A stretch of 64,000 nucleotides of DNA from Mycolicibacterium madagascariense (GCF_010729665.1 NZ_AP022610.1:3658001-3722000), one strand, 5' to 3'. Shown: positions 9,748 to 19,077, counted from the first letter of the stretch. Notes: generated from the letters alone by a model not told the origin. Translations and numbers: made by a program.

Positions 9748-11139
9748 CTACCGCGTGGCGGCGAGCAACTGATCCAGCGCGACGGCGAAGTCGTCGGCCA
9801 TGTCCCACAGATCGGGCATCAGATCGGGACACGAGATGAGGCCGACGTCGACCGAGCCGTTCAGCGACATCACGGTGATGTTGAGGCCGGAGCCGTGGAA
9901 GATCGGACCGAGCGGGTACATCGCCTTGACCTTGGCGCCCAGGAAGTACAGCGGGTCTTGCGGGCCGGGAACGTTGGACACGACCAGGTTGTGCACGGGG
10001 GCGGCGCTCGTCAGCCGACTCGAGGCGTAGACCCGCATCGCCACGCCGAAGACCGCCGGCGCGGCGAACTGCGACCAGTCCTGCAGCAGTGTCGCCCCGA
10101 TGGCCGCACTGTGTTGCTTCGCAACCGAATTCGCGTCCGCGATGAGCTTGAGCCGCTCGGCGGGATCCTCGACGTCGGTCCGCAGATTGGCGAACATGCC
10201 GGAGACCTGGTTGCGGCCCGGTCGGTCGGACTTGTCGTGGACGGACACCGGAACCATCGCGACGAGCGTGCTGTCGGGCAGCTCGCCGCGGTCCTCCAGG
10301 AAGGTGCGCAGCACACCGGCGACCAGAGCCATCACGACGTCGTTGACCTTGACGCCGAAGTGGTTCTTGACCGCCTTGACGTCCTCGAGATCGAGTTGCG
10401 CGAAGGCCACGTTGCGGCGGGCGGTGACGGTGTCGTTGAAGCGGGTCTTGGGAGCCGCGAACGGTGCGGCCATCGTCAGCCCGCTGCGGGCCCGCTTGAC
10501 GGTGTCGACCACCGTCGACAGCGTGGCGGGCACGACGTCGAACAGCTTGAGCGGACGGGTGGCGAACCGCACGGCGCCGCTCACCGCGATCTCCAGATCC
10601 GAGCCGCCGCCGACGCCGTCGACCGGTTCGGGTGCGGGCGCGTCGGCCTCGGTCGTGCACAGCTGCGACATCAGGTTGGCCCCCGTCACGCCGTCGACGC
10701 CGGAATGGTGCACCTTCGTCAGGACCGCGAGCCGCCCGCCGTCGTTCGGATCGGTGCCCGCCACGTTCTCGATGACCCACATCTCCCACAGCGGGCGGCT
10801 ACGGTCCAGGGTCAGCGACGCGATGTGTCCGCAGATCTCCCCCAGCTCGACGCGGCCACCCGGCGATGGCAGACCGATGCGGTGCAGGTGCCGATCGACG
10901 TCGAAGTCCTTGTCCTCCACCCACACCGGATGATCGAGGTTGAATCGGTTGTCGCCGAGCTTCTCCCGGAACTCCGGCATCGCCCTGATGCGCAGGCTCA
11001 GCGCCTCCCGCAGCCGTTCGAAGGAGTAGCCGCCGGGAATCGTCGACGTGTCGATCTCGAGCACCGAGCACACGTGCAGCGGCTGGGCCGCGGTCTCGAG
11101 GTAGAGGAAGCTGGCGTCGAGTCCGCTGAGCCGTTGCAT
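9748..11139 (-). CDS. Wax ester synthase/diacylglycerol acyltransferase (WS/DGAT)
   Basis: 463-residue acyltransferase making triacylglycerol or wax esters from acyl-CoA, feeding storage lipid. The catalytic HHxxxDG motif is present as HHSGVDG near residue 145, the N-terminal [15 protein letters not shown] is typical of the family, and the C-terminal [13 protein letters not shown] segment marks the second domain. Full length. M. tuberculosis has no such gene between hip1 and panB, so this is an addition relative to that layout. It ends 30 bases before hip1 on the same strand and may be cotranscribed with it. Which of the many mycobacterial WS/DGAT paralogues it represents cannot be told. Confidence 0.94.
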   Translation of the reverse strand: MQRLSGLDASFLYLETAAQPLHVCSVLEIDTSTIPGGYSFERLREALSLRIRAMPEFREKLGDNRFNLDHPVWVEDKDFDVDRHLHRIGLPSPGGRVELGEICGHIASLTLDRSRPLWEMWVIENVAGTDPNDGGRLAVLTKVHHSGVDGVTGANLMSQLCTTEADAPAPEPVDGVGGGSDLEIAVSGAVRFATRPLKLFDVVPATLSTVVDTVKRARSGLTMAAPFAAPKTRFNDTVTARRNVAFAQLDLEDVKAVKNHFGVKVNDVVMALVAGVLRTFLEDRGELPDSTLVAMVPVSVHDKSDRPGRNQVSGMFANLRTDVEDPAERLKLIADANSVAKQHSAAIGATLLQDWSQFAAPAVFGVAMRVYASSRLTSAAPVHNLVVSNVPGPQDPLYFLGAKVKAMYPLGPIFHGSGLNITVMSLNGSVDVGLISCPDLMPDLWDMADDFAVALDQLLAATR

Positions 11140-11295
11140 TCCGCCGATGCTAGGCGCGTCGCCGGTATCGGTGTGAGGAAATGCACTTCACCGGGAGTTC
11201 ACCTACGCCGGTCGCAGTGCCACACTGGGGAGGTCACAACGACCCGGGGACCCGAATGGGCCTCGAGGAACGCCTCGACGAGATTAGGGACAACG

Positions 11296-12138
11296 ATGTC
11301 TGAGCAGACCGTGTATGGCGCTGTGTCCGATCCGGCCAAGCCCCGCACCAAGGTACGCACCCATCACCTGCTGAAGTGGAAGGCCGAGGGCCATAAGTGG
11401 GCCATGCTGACGGCCTACGACTACTCCACCGCCCGCGCCTTCGACGACGCCGAGATCCCCGTGCTCCTGGTGGGCGACTCGGCGGCCAACGTCGTCTACG
11501 GCTACGACACGACCGTGCCCGTGACGGCCGACGAACTCATACCCCTGGTCCGCGGCGTGGTCCGCGGCGCTCCCCACGCTCTGGTCGTGGCTGATCTGCC
11601 GTTCGGCAGCTACGAGGCGGGCGCGCAGCAGGCGCTCGCGACCGCGACGCGGTTCTTGAAGGAGTCCGGCGCTGCGGCGGTCAAGATCGAGGGCGGCGAG
11701 CGGGTCGCCGACCAGATCGCGACGCTGACCCAGGCGGGCATCCCGGTCGTGGCGCACATCGGCTTCACGCCGCAGAGCGTCAACGGCCTCGGCGGGTTCC
11801 GCGTCCAGGGGCGTGGCGACGCCGCCGAGCAGACCATCCACGATGCGATCGCGGTGGCCGAGGCCGGGGCCATCGCCGTCGTGCTCGAGATGGTGCCCGC
11901 CGAGTTGGCCACCCAGATCACCGGCAAGCTGACCATCCCGACGATCGGCATCGGGGCCGGACCGAACTGCGACGCCCAGGTGCTGGTGTGGCAGGACATG
12001 GCGGGCATGACCGCGGGCAAGACCGCAAAGTTCGTCAAGCGCTTCGGCGACGTCGGCGGCGAATTGCGCAGGGCGGCAACGCAATACGCGGCCGAGGTGG
12101 CGGCCGGTTCGTTCCCCGCCGAGGAACACTCCTTCTAG
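11296..12138 (+). CDS. panB: 3-methyl-2-oxobutanoate hydroxymethyltransferase PanB
   Basis: First committed step of pantothenate/CoA synthesis: transfers a hydroxymethyl from 5,10-methylene-tetrahydrofolate to ketoisovalerate. 280 residues. Seen: [16 protein letters not shown] near the N-terminus, [15 protein letters not shown] (metal/substrate site), PFGSYE, VKIEGGE, and [14 protein letters not shown]. The frame is open far upstream, but ATG 11296 is the start because homology begins there and AGGGAC lies just before it. It is transcribed convergently with the enoyl-CoA hydratase, with three bases between them. Confidence 0.96.
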   Translation: MSEQTVYGAVSDPAKPRTKVRTHHLLKWKAEGHKWAMLTAYDYSTARAFDDAEIPVLLVGDSAANVVYGYDTTVPVTADELIPLVRGVVRGAPHALVVADLPFGSYEAGAQQALATATRFLKESGAAAVKIEGGERVADQIATLTQAGIPVVAHIGFTPQSVNGLGGFRVQGRGDAAEQTIHDAIAVAEAGAIAVVLEMVPAELATQITGKLTIPTIGIGAGPNCDAQVLVWQDMAGMTAGKTAKFVKRFGDVGGELRRAATQYAAEVAAGSFPAEEHSF

Positions 12139-12141
12139 CGG

Positions 12142-12921
12142 CTAGGAGAACTCCGGCTTGCGCTTGCCGAGGAAGGCGTTGATGCCCTCCTTGCCGTCGG
12201 CGGAGTTCGCGCACTCGGAGATCAGCTGGGCCTCGTAGTCCAGCTGGTCCTCGAAGCGCGCGGCATAGGTCGTCAGGAGCAGCCTCTTCACCGCGGACTG
12301 CGAACCCCGCGCGCCGGCGGCCGTCTTGGCGGCCAACTCCTGCAGGCGGGTGGGCAAATCCGCGTCGGGGACGACGGCCGTCACCAGGCCCCAGTCGAGT
12401 GCCTCGGCCGCGGTCAGCACGCGGTTGGTGATCATCAGTTCCTGGGTGCGTCGCAGCCCGACGAGCCGGGGCAGCACGTACGACGAACTGCCGTCGGGGC
12501 TCAGCCCCGCCTTCGTGTACGCCATCGTGAACGACGCCGACTCCGCGGCGAGCACCAGATCCCCGGACACCCCGAGCGGGAAGCCCGCCCCCGCCGCGAC
12601 ACCGTTGACGGCGGTGATGAGCACCGCGTCCATCCGCGCGAACGTCGACATCGCGCGGTGCAGGTCGTCGGCGATGCCCTTGACGAACGCGCCGGGGTCG
12701 GGCGCAGCGGCCATGGCCTTGAGATCGCCTCCGGCACTGAAGAACCGGCCCGCGCCGGTCAGCGTCACCACCTTCGTCGCGTCGGTGTCGCACAGCGCGG
12801 CGGCCTCGGCCAGCTCGCGCGTCATCGTGTCGTTCAGGCCGTTGGCCGCGTCGGGCCGGTCGAGGACGATGCTGGTGACGGGTCCGGACTGCGCGAACGT
12901 CAGCGTGTCGAATTCAGGCAT
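12142..12921 (-). CDS. Enoyl-CoA hydratase/isomerase family protein
   Basis: 259-residue crotonase-fold protein. The oxyanion-hole segments are visible as FFSAGGDLKAM and NGVAAGAGFPLGVSGDLVLA. At the second catalytic position the segment AGLSPDGSSSYVLPR replaces the classical hydratase Glu-containing stretch, so the exact reaction (hydratase, isomerase or other) cannot be assigned. Probably acts in fatty-acid or steroid side-chain metabolism, as most of this expanded mycobacterial family does. Convergent with panB and divergent from the CYTH/CHAD gene. Confidence 0.9.
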   Translation of the reverse strand: MPEFDTLTFAQSGPVTSIVLDRPDAANGLNDTMTRELAEAAALCDTDATKVVTLTGAGRFFSAGGDLKAMAAAPDPGAFVKGIADDLHRAMSTFARMDAVLITAVNGVAAGAGFPLGVSGDLVLAAESASFTMAYTKAGLSPDGSSSYVLPRLVGLRRTQELMITNRVLTAAEALDWGLVTAVVPDADLPTRLQELAAKTAAGARGSQSAVKRLLLTTYAARFEDQLDYEAQLISECANSADGKEGINAFLGKRKPEFS

Positions 12922-13031
12922 GCCGAGACGTTATCGCACCCGTTTGTAACGCCCCCGTCGCGCGGGGCCGTCTGTTCACTTGCGTGTGGCAACCTGTTCA
13001 CCTCGTGCCCCCCAGCTCTCAGAAGGTGAAG

Positions 13032-14549
13032 ATGCCAACCGACAAGCGCACACCGTCGCGCCACACGGAGGTCGAGCGCAAGTTTGCGGTCGTCGAGGGC
13101 ACCGTCGCCCCGTCCTTCGAGGGACTGTCGGCGGTGACCCGGGTGCAGCGCACGCCCGCGCAACGGCTCGACGCGGTGTACTTCGACACCCCCGGCCAGG
13201 ACCTCGCCGCGCACCGCGTGACGCTGCGTCGTCGCACAGGCGGACCCGACGCCGGTTGGCATCTCAAGCTGCCCGCCGGCGCCGATGCCAGAACCGAGGT
13301 GCGGCTCCCGCTCGGCGGAGCGGACGCGCCCGACTACGTCGTGCCCGAGGAACTGCGTGACGTCGTCCTCGCGATCGTGCGGGACCGTCCGCTGCGCCCG
13401 GTCGCCACGATCTCCACCACCCGCATCGTGGACCTGCTGTACGGGCCCGACGACGCGGTGGTCGCGGAGTTCTGCGACGACATCGTCCGCGCGTCCGCCG
13501 AATCCGACGGCCCGCCGCAGGAATGGCGGGAGTGGGAGCTCGAACTCGCCGAGGGCGTGGCGGCCGATCCCGGCGCCGCGCTGCTGGACCGACTCGCCAA
13601 TCGTCTGCTCGATGCGGGCGCCGAGCCGGCGGGCCACGGCTCGAAGCTGGCCAAGGTGCTCAGCGCCACCGCGCCGAAACCCCCGCCGCGATCGAAGGAC
13701 CCGGTGCACCGCGCGGTCGCCGAACAGGTCGACGAGCTGCTCGTCTGGGACCGGGCGGTGCGCGCCGACGCGTGGGACGCGGTGCACCAGATGCGGGTGG
13801 TCACCCGCAAGATCCGCAGCCTGCTGCGCGGGTCGGAGGCGTCGTTCGGCATCAGCGACGACTCGCTGCTGCTCACCGAGCTCAAGGAGCTGGCGGGCAT
13901 CCTCGGCGTGGCCCGCGACGCCGAGGTGCTGGCCGAGAAGTACGCCGACGCGCTCGACGGGCTGCCCGAGGAGCTGGTGCGCGGTCCGGTCCGCGAACGG
14001 CTGGTCGAGGGCGCCAAGCGGCGCTACCACGCCGGGTGGAAGCGCACCCTGGTGGCGCTGCGCTCCGAACGGTACTTCCGCATGCTCGACGCGCTCGACG
14101 CCGTGATCGCCACGGCGCCGCAGCCGTCGCAGGACGGGGGCGACGCCGGCCAGGTTACCGTCGGCGCCGCCTACGCGCGGGTGCGCAAGGCCGCCAAGAA
14201 GGCCGACGCCGCGGCCGCGGACGACGCGGTCTCCGACCGGGACGCCGACGAAGCGCTGCACAAGATTCGCAAGCGCGCCAAGCAACTTCGCTACACGGCG
14301 TCCGCGCTGGGCGAGCCCAAGGTCGCCGAGAGCGCCAAGTCGATCCAGTCGCTGCTCGGCGACCACCAGGACAGTGTCGTCAGTCGGACCCACCTGTCGT
14401 CCGAGGCGCTCGCGGCGCACGCCGCGGGTGAGGACACCTTCACCTACGGCGTGCTGTACCAACTGGAGTCCGAGGTCGCCCGGCGTTCGGAAGAGCTACT
14501 CGGCGAGGCGCTCAAGCAGCTGAAGAAGTCGGTGCGCGCCGCCACCTGA
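13032..14549 (+). CDS. CYTH and CHAD domain protein (Rv2226-like)
   Basis: 505 residues with two domains. The N-terminal CYTH fold (residues about 10-200) has the EVERKFAV metal-binding signature of the triphosphate-tunnel family. The C-terminal CHAD domain (about 230-500) is a His-rich helical repeat beginning near AVHQMRVVTRKIRSLLR, with a second copy at ALHKIRKRAKQLRYTAS. CHAD domains bind inorganic polyphosphate and CYTH enzymes hydrolyse tripolyphosphate in characterised members, so a role in polyphosphate metabolism is inferred. ATG 13032 is chosen because AGAAGGTG precedes it; an upstream GTG at 12984 is less likely. Directly followed by the convergent rnpB gene. Confidence 0.92.
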   Translation: MPTDKRTPSRHTEVERKFAVVEGTVAPSFEGLSAVTRVQRTPAQRLDAVYFDTPGQDLAAHRVTLRRRTGGPDAGWHLKLPAGADARTEVRLPLGGADAPDYVVPEELRDVVLAIVRDRPLRPVATISTTRIVDLLYGPDDAVVAEFCDDIVRASAESDGPPQEWREWELELAEGVAADPGAALLDRLANRLLDAGAEPAGHGSKLAKVLSATAPKPPPRSKDPVHRAVAEQVDELLVWDRAVRADAWDAVHQMRVVTRKIRSLLRGSEASFGISDDSLLLTELKELAGILGVARDAEVLAEKYADALDGLPEELVRGPVRERLVEGAKRRYHAGWKRTLVALRSERYFRMLDALDAVIATAPQPSQDGGDAGQVTVGAAYARVRKAAKKADAAAADDAVSDRDADEALHKIRKRAKQLRYTASALGEPKVAESAKSIQSLLGDHQDSVVSRTHLSSEALAAHAAGEDTFTYGVLYQLESEVARRSEELLGEALKQLKKSVRAAT

Positions 14550-14556
14550 GCGAGGG

Positions 14557-14959
<403 letters not shown>

Positions 14960-14965
14960 GCGATC

Positions 14966-14971
14966 ACCGTA
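14966..14971 (-). promoter_or_regulatory. rnpB: -10 element of rnpB
   Basis: TACGGT on the minus strand is spaced about seven bases from the predicted 5' end of RNase P RNA, fitting TANNNT. No clear -35 is seen. The expected -35 position falls inside the right-hand stem of the hairpin at 14982-15050 (as read on the minus strand). Confidence 0.5.
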
Positions 14972-14981
14972 CTCCCCTCGC

Positions 14982-15050
14982 TCGACTCTGCGGTGAGGGC
15001 GTGCCTCACCGAGGCTCTCCCGCACTTCTGCGCCCTCACCGCAGAGTCGA
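14982..15050 (-). terminator. Large hairpin between the fusion gene and rnpB
   Basis: A perfect 20-bp inverted repeat: TCGACTCTGCGGTGAGGGCG (14982-15001) and its complement (15031-15050), with a 29-base loop. It lies 10 bases after the stop of the minus-strand oxidoreductase-methyltransferase gene, so it probably terminates that transcript. It also abuts the rnpB promoter. No U-tract follows. It could instead be one copy of a dispersed repeat. Confidence 0.55.
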
Positions 15051-15059
15051 CGCCGAACC

Positions 15060-16625
15060 CTAGTGGCGGCGCAGCACCATGACGTTGTCGCGCCAGGTGA
15101 AGGGTTCCCCGTCGGGCCCCGTGCCATCGCGGTCCACCTGCTCGACGCGCAGGCGATCCCATTGTCCGGCAGGCAGATTCAGCTCGGCCAGCACCTCCTC
15201 CGGGCTGGGGAACGGGTGGTCGTGCGGAATCTTCTTCGCGAACGGCGGGGCGGCGGCATGGTCGACGATGACGAGCAGGCCGCCGGGCGCCACCGCCTCC
15301 GCCGCGCGACGCAGGATCCGAGGCCGTTCGAGACGCACCGTCGAGTGCAGGAACTGCGCGGAGATCAGGTCGTAGGTGCCCGCGGGGAAGGTGTCGGACA
15401 GGTCGTGGCGTTCGAAGCGGATCTTGTCGGAGACGCCGCGGCCCTCGGCTTCGGCGGCGGCCCGCTCGAGGGCGGTGTCGGCGACGTCGACCGCGGTGAC
15501 CTGCCAGCCGCGTTCGGCGAGCCACACCGCGTCGCCCCCTTCCCCGCAGCCGAGGTCGAGCGCCCGGCCCGCGACGAGGTCGCCCGCGATGACGGCGAGC
15601 TGAGCGTTGACCCTGCCGCTCCAGATCTTCTCCCGTTGGCCGTAGTGCGCCTCCCAGTAGGTCTGCGCCTCCGACGTCGGCCATGGCGGCACGGGCAGTC
15701 CGAAGTCGTCGCCGAGCAGGCTCTGGACGATCGCCGCACCGGCCAGCGAGCCCGTCGCGATCGAGGCCGCGACCTGGGGCATCTGCGAGCAGACGTCACC
15801 GGCGGCGAAGACACCCTCGACCGAGGTGCGCTGGAACGCGTCGACCTGCAGTGCGTCCGCGACGACCGGGCCCGCGGCCGCCGTCGCGACCCCGAGCTGC
15901 GCCGCGAGCGGCGAACGCTGGTGCAGTGACGTGGCGACGAGCACCCCCGCGCGGGCGAGGCGGGTTCCGTCGGCGAAGACGACCTCGCGCAATTCACCTG
16001 CTGCGCCGACGAATTCAGTGATCTTCCGGTCGTCGACCCTGACCCCCGCTGCGGTCAGCGCCGCCGACTGCTCGGCATCGAGTTCGCTGCCGCCATTCGG
16101 TAGGACCACGACGTCATCGGTCCAGCCGCGCAGCATGAGCGCCATGTGCACCGCGCGATCCCCGTCGGCGAGCACCGCGAGCGGCTGGTCGCGCATCTCC
16201 CAGCCATGACAGAACGGACAGTGGAACGCCGATCTCCCCCACAGCTCCGCCAACCCGGGCAGCTCCGGCGCCCGGTAGGTCATCCCGGTCGCCAGCAGCA
16301 CCTTCCGCGCGCGCACGCGGCTGCCGTCGGCGAGTTCGAGTGCCAGGCCGTCCGTAGCTGCCCTACCCGTGACCACCTCACCCCGGCGAACCTCGACGCT
16401 CGGATACGCCTGCAGTTCGGTGCGACCGGCGTCGTAGAGCGCGGACGGCGGCTGACCGTCGTGCCCGAGCAGCCCGCCGATCCCCGGTGCCGGGAGGTTG
16501 CTCTGCGCACCGGCGTCGACCACCAGCGTGTGCCGCCTGGCCCGCCCCAACGCCAGTGCCGCACTCAGACCCGCCGCTCCGCCACCGACGACGACGCAAT
16601 CCCATTCGTTCGCTTCGTGATCCAT
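15060..16625 (-). CDS. Fused thioredoxin-reductase-like flavin oxidoreductase and SAM methyltransferase
   Basis: 521 residues, two enzymes in one chain. Residues 1-310 are an FAD/NAD(P) disulfide oxidoreductase: dinucleotide site VVVGGGAAGLSAALALG, a CPFCHGWE redox-Cys motif near residue 136, and a second FAD segment ending GVFAAGDVCSQMPQ. Residues 330-521 are a class I methyltransferase with ALDLGCGEGGDAVWLAE near 358 and a VTAVDVAD segment. CPFCHGWE resembles the GliT/HlmI dithiol oxidases more than the CATC of thioredoxin reductase, so the chain may oxidise and S-methylate small dithiols (inference). ATG 16625 is chosen because the FAD fold starts there. Divergent from the XRE-cupin gene by 47 bases. 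Confidence 0.9.
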   Translation of the reverse strand: MDHEANEWDCVVVGGGAAGLSAALALGRARRHTLVVDAGAQSNLPAPGIGGLLGHDGQPPSALYDAGRTELQAYPSVEVRRGEVVTGRAATDGLALELADGSRVRARKVLLATGMTYRAPELPGLAELWGRSAFHCPFCHGWEMRDQPLAVLADGDRAVHMALMLRGWTDDVVVLPNGGSELDAEQSAALTAAGVRVDDRKITEFVGAAGELREVVFADGTRLARAGVLVATSLHQRSPLAAQLGVATAAAGPVVADALQVDAFQRTSVEGVFAAGDVCSQMPQVAASIATGSLAGAAIVQSLLGDDFGLPVPPWPTSEAQTYWEAHYGQREKIWSGRVNAQLAVIAGDLVAGRALDLGCGEGGDAVWLAERGWQVTAVDVADTALERAAAEAEGRGVSDKIRFERHDLSDTFPAGTYDLISAQFLHSTVRLERPRILRRAAEAVAPGGLLVIVDHAAAPPFAKKIPHDHPFPSPEEVLAELNLPAGQWDRLRVEQVDRDGTGPDGEPFTWRDNVMVLRRH

Positions 16626-16666
16626 GACGTCCACCTTGCCGATCCGAACGCGAACTGCCAACATCT

Positions 16667-16683
16667 TTTGCCATGCAGGCAAA
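16667..16683. promoter_or_regulatory. Palindrome over the XRE-cupin start codon (candidate operator)
   Basis: TTTGCC-ATGCA-GGCAAA, a 6-bp perfect dyad with a 5-base centre containing the ATG (16673) of the regulator. It lies in the divergent region between regulator and fusion gene. The position suits repression by the XRE protein of its own gene and perhaps of the fusion gene; no experimental support is visible from sequence. Confidence 0.4.
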
Positions 16684-17260
16684 GAGCGCCGAGGACGTGG
16701 ACCTAAGGGTCCGTCGGCGGCTACGCGAACTGCGCACCCAGCGGGGGCTGACGCTCGAGGAGGTGGCCACCAGGGCCGACCTCGACGTGTCGACGCTGAG
16801 TCGGCTCGAATCGGGCAAGCGCCGCCTGGCGCTGGACCATCTGCCCCGGTTGGCCGCGGCGCTCGCGGTGAGCACCGACGATCTGCTGCGTGCGCCGGAC
16901 ACGGAGGACCCACGGGTCAGGGGCACGGCGCACACCCGCCACGGCGTGACCTATTGGCCGCTGACCAACGACGGGCCGGCCGCCGGACTGCACGCGTTCA
17001 AGATCCGGGTCAGCGCGCGCCGGCGCACGCCGCCCGACGTGCTCCCCGTGCACGACGGTCAGGACTGGATGTACGTCCTCGCCGGACGTCTGCGGCTGAT
17101 CCTCGGCGAGCGCGACTTCACGATCAAACCCGGTGAGGCCGTGGAGTTCTCGACGTGGACGCCCCACTGGTTCGGTGCCGTGGACGGTCCCGTGGAGGCG
17201 GTGGCGATCTTCGGTCCGCACGGGGAACGACTGCACCTGCACCGCGACGAAGGGGCCTAG
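16673..17260 (+). CDS. XRE-family regulator with C-terminal cupin
   Basis: 195 residues. The N-terminal helix-turn-helix (about 13-67) reads LRELRTQRGLTLEEVATRA, followed by the recognition helix VSTLSRLESGKRRL. A cupin beta-barrel occupies about residues 110-185 (DGQDWMYVLAGRLRLILGE, then FTIKPGEAVEFSTWTPHWFGA), which in this family senses a small ligand. It is divergent from the oxidoreductase-methyltransferase fusion and probably controls it. Its stop overlaps that of the convergent RNase H gene by four bases. Confidence 0.9.
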   Translation: MQAKSAEDVDLRVRRRLRELRTQRGLTLEEVATRADLDVSTLSRLESGKRRLALDHLPRLAAALAVSTDDLLRAPDTEDPRVRGTAHTRHGVTYWPLTNDGPAAGLHAFKIRVSARRRTPPDVLPVHDGQDWMYVLAGRLRLILGERDFTIKPGEAVEFSTWTPHWFGAVDGPVEAVAIFGPHGERLHLHRDEGA

Positions 17261-18339
17261 TCGAGATACGCCGTCTCGTTGACCAGCCGGACCGACGAGC
17301 CGCCGTCGGGGTAGAACTCGGCGATCGACAGCGACGCCAGGTCGAGGTGCAGGCGGTACAGGATGCCGGGCCCGGCGTCGAGGGCCAGCCGCAGCATGGT
17401 CTTGATCGGCGTCACGTGCGACACCACCAGGACCGTCGCATCGCCGTACTGCGCAATGAGCCGACTGCGCGCCCGCCCGATGCGCGTGGCCACGGCGTCG
17501 AAGCTCTCACCGCCGGGAGGGGCCACCCCGGTGTCGCGCAGCCACCGACCGTGGACGTCGGGGTCACGCTGCGCCGCCTCGCCGAACGTCAGCCCCTCCC
17601 ACTCGCCGAAGTCGGTCTCGATGAGGTCGTCGTCGACCGTGACGTCCAACCCGAGGGCCTTGGCTGCGAGCGTGGCGGTCTCCAACGCGCGCTGCAGCGG
17701 CGAGGACACCACGGCCGTGACACCGCCCCGCTGCCCAAGATGACGGGCGGCCGCCTCGGCCTGGCGCCGGCCGACGTCGGTCAGCGCCGGATTGCCGCGG
17801 CCGGAGTAGCGCCGATCCACCGACAGCGCGGTCTGGCCGTGGCGCAACAGCAGGAAGCGGGTCGGGGCACCGCGGGCACCCGTCCAGCCGGCGGGTGAGA
17901 TGGCTTCCGCGGCAGACGATTTGGGCTCGGAAACGTCGGCCGCCGCGTCCATCGCCTCGTTGGCCAACCTGTCGGCATGGGCGTTCTCGGCGCGCGGAAT
18001 CCACCGGTAGTCGACGTCGTCGAAGCCCGCCGCGAGGTCGAGGGCTTGCTCGCGCAACGGGATCAGATCGGGATGCTTGACGCGCCACCGGCCCGACATC
18101 TGCTCGACGACGAGCTTGGAGTCCAGCTGGGCGAGCACCTCGGTGGCCCCGGCCTCGGCGGCCGCCTCCAAACCCGCGATGAGCCCGCGGTATTCGGCGA
18201 CGTTGTTGGTCGCGACGCCGATGGACGCGCTGCTCTCGGCGAGGACGCGGTCGTGGTCGGCGGACCACACCACGGCGCCGTATCCGGCGGGCCCCGGGTT
18301 GCCGCGCGCTCCGCCGTCGGTCTCGACGATCACTCTCAT
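17257..18339 (-). CDS. Bifunctional RNase H1 / acid phosphatase (Rv2228c-like)
   Basis: 360 residues. Residues 1-135 form a type I RNase H, which cuts RNA in RNA-DNA hybrids: VETDGGARGNPGPAGYGAVV, then a catalytic Glu in NVAEYRGLIAGLEAA and Asp in LVVEQMSG and HADRLANEA contexts. From about residue 163 there is a histidine phosphatase domain with LLRHGQTALS and a later catalytic His in VVSHVTPI. In M. tuberculosis the second domain has alpha-ribazole/acid phosphatase activity. ATG 18339 overlaps the stop of the upstream zinc-ribbon gene by four bases (ATGA), so the two are translationally coupled. Confidence 0.94.
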   Translation of the reverse strand: MRVIVETDGGARGNPGPAGYGAVVWSADHDRVLAESSASIGVATNNVAEYRGLIAGLEAAAEAGATEVLAQLDSKLVVEQMSGRWRVKHPDLIPLREQALDLAAGFDDVDYRWIPRAENAHADRLANEAMDAAADVSEPKSSAAEAISPAGWTGARGAPTRFLLLRHGQTALSVDRRYSGRGNPALTDVGRRQAEAAARHLGQRGGVTAVVSSPLQRALETATLAAKALGLDVTVDDDLIETDFGEWEGLTFGEAAQRDPDVHGRWLRDTGVAPPGGESFDAVATRIGRARSRLIAQYGDATVLVVSHVTPIKTMLRLALDAGPGILYRLHLDLASLSIAEFYPDGGSSVRLVNETAYLD

Positions 18340-19073
18340 TCGCTGAAGTCCCTGACGCGCACCAGGATTGCCGAGCACTCCGGACAACGCAGCACCTCGT
18401 CCTCGGGGGCGGCGGAGATGCGGGCCAACTCCCCCCGATCGATCTCGATGCGACACGCACCGCACCGGCCGCCCTGCAGCCGGCCCGCCCCGACACCGCC
18501 ACCGGCACGCTGCCGCTCGTAGAGCGCCACCAGGTCGGCGTCCACCGATGCGGACACCTCGGCCCGTCGCTCGGTCGCCTGATGCCTGGCCTCGTCGATC
18601 AGTACCAGCGCCGCGTCGCGGGCGGCCCGTGCCGCGGCCAGCTGGGTCTGCAGTTCGTCGATGCGGACCAGCTGCTCGGCCCGATCGCTCTGCAGCGTCT
18701 CGCGGCGCTCCATGACCTCCAGCAGCGAGTCCTCCAGACTGCCCTGCCGGCGTTCCAGCGTCTCCAGCTCGTGCTGCAGTTCACCGACGTGCTTGACGTC
18801 GACCGTGCCGCCGTCGAGCAGCGCACGGTCGCGGTCCTCGCGCTTGCGCACCGACTCGATCTCGGCCTCGAACTTGGCGATCTCGCCGTCCAGGTCCTCC
18901 AGCGCGATGCCCAGCGCCGCGAGCGCATCGTTGGCCGCCCGGTGAGCGGCCTGCACCTCGTCGAGCGCGCGCTGCTCGTCGAGGTGCGTGGCGCGATGGG
19001 CCAGACGGCCCAGTTCGGCGTCGAGCTTGGCCAGTTCGAGAACCGAACGTTGTTGCATCTCTTGAGCCTTCAT
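18336..19073 (-). CDS. Coiled-coil protein with C4 zinc ribbon (Rv2229c-like)
   Basis: 245 residues. Residues 1-185 are almost entirely helical, with long heptad-like charged stretches (a coiled-coil hairpin). The C-terminus carries two Cys pairs, CGAC and CPEC, forming a zinc ribbon. This actinobacterial family is found next to RNase H and Nif3-like genes and is proposed to bind nucleic acid, but its biochemical role is unsettled. ATG 19073 follows the stop of the Nif3-like gene by four bases, consistent with an operon of Nif3-like, zinc ribbon and RNase H. Confidence 0.92.
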   Translation of the reverse strand: MKAQEMQQRSVLELAKLDAELGRLAHRATHLDEQRALDEVQAAHRAANDALAALGIALEDLDGEIAKFEAEIESVRKREDRDRALLDGGTVDVKHVGELQHELETLERRQGSLEDSLLEVMERRETLQSDRAEQLVRIDELQTQLAAARAARDAALVLIDEARHQATERRAEVSASVDADLVALYERQRAGGGVGAGRLQGGRCGACRIEIDRGELARISAAPEDEVLRCPECSAILVRVRDFSE

Positions 19074-19077
19074 TGCG

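Noticed and set aside
9895..11295. In-frame upstream extension of panB by about 467 residues
   Set aside because: The extension lies antisense to the WS/DGAT gene, has shadow-type composition, and PanB homology starts exactly at ATG 11296, which has its own ribosome site.
12900..14462. A 520-residue open frame opposite the CYTH/CHAD gene
   Set aside because: Shadow frame; the plus-strand gene has recognised CYTH and CHAD motifs and a ribosome site.
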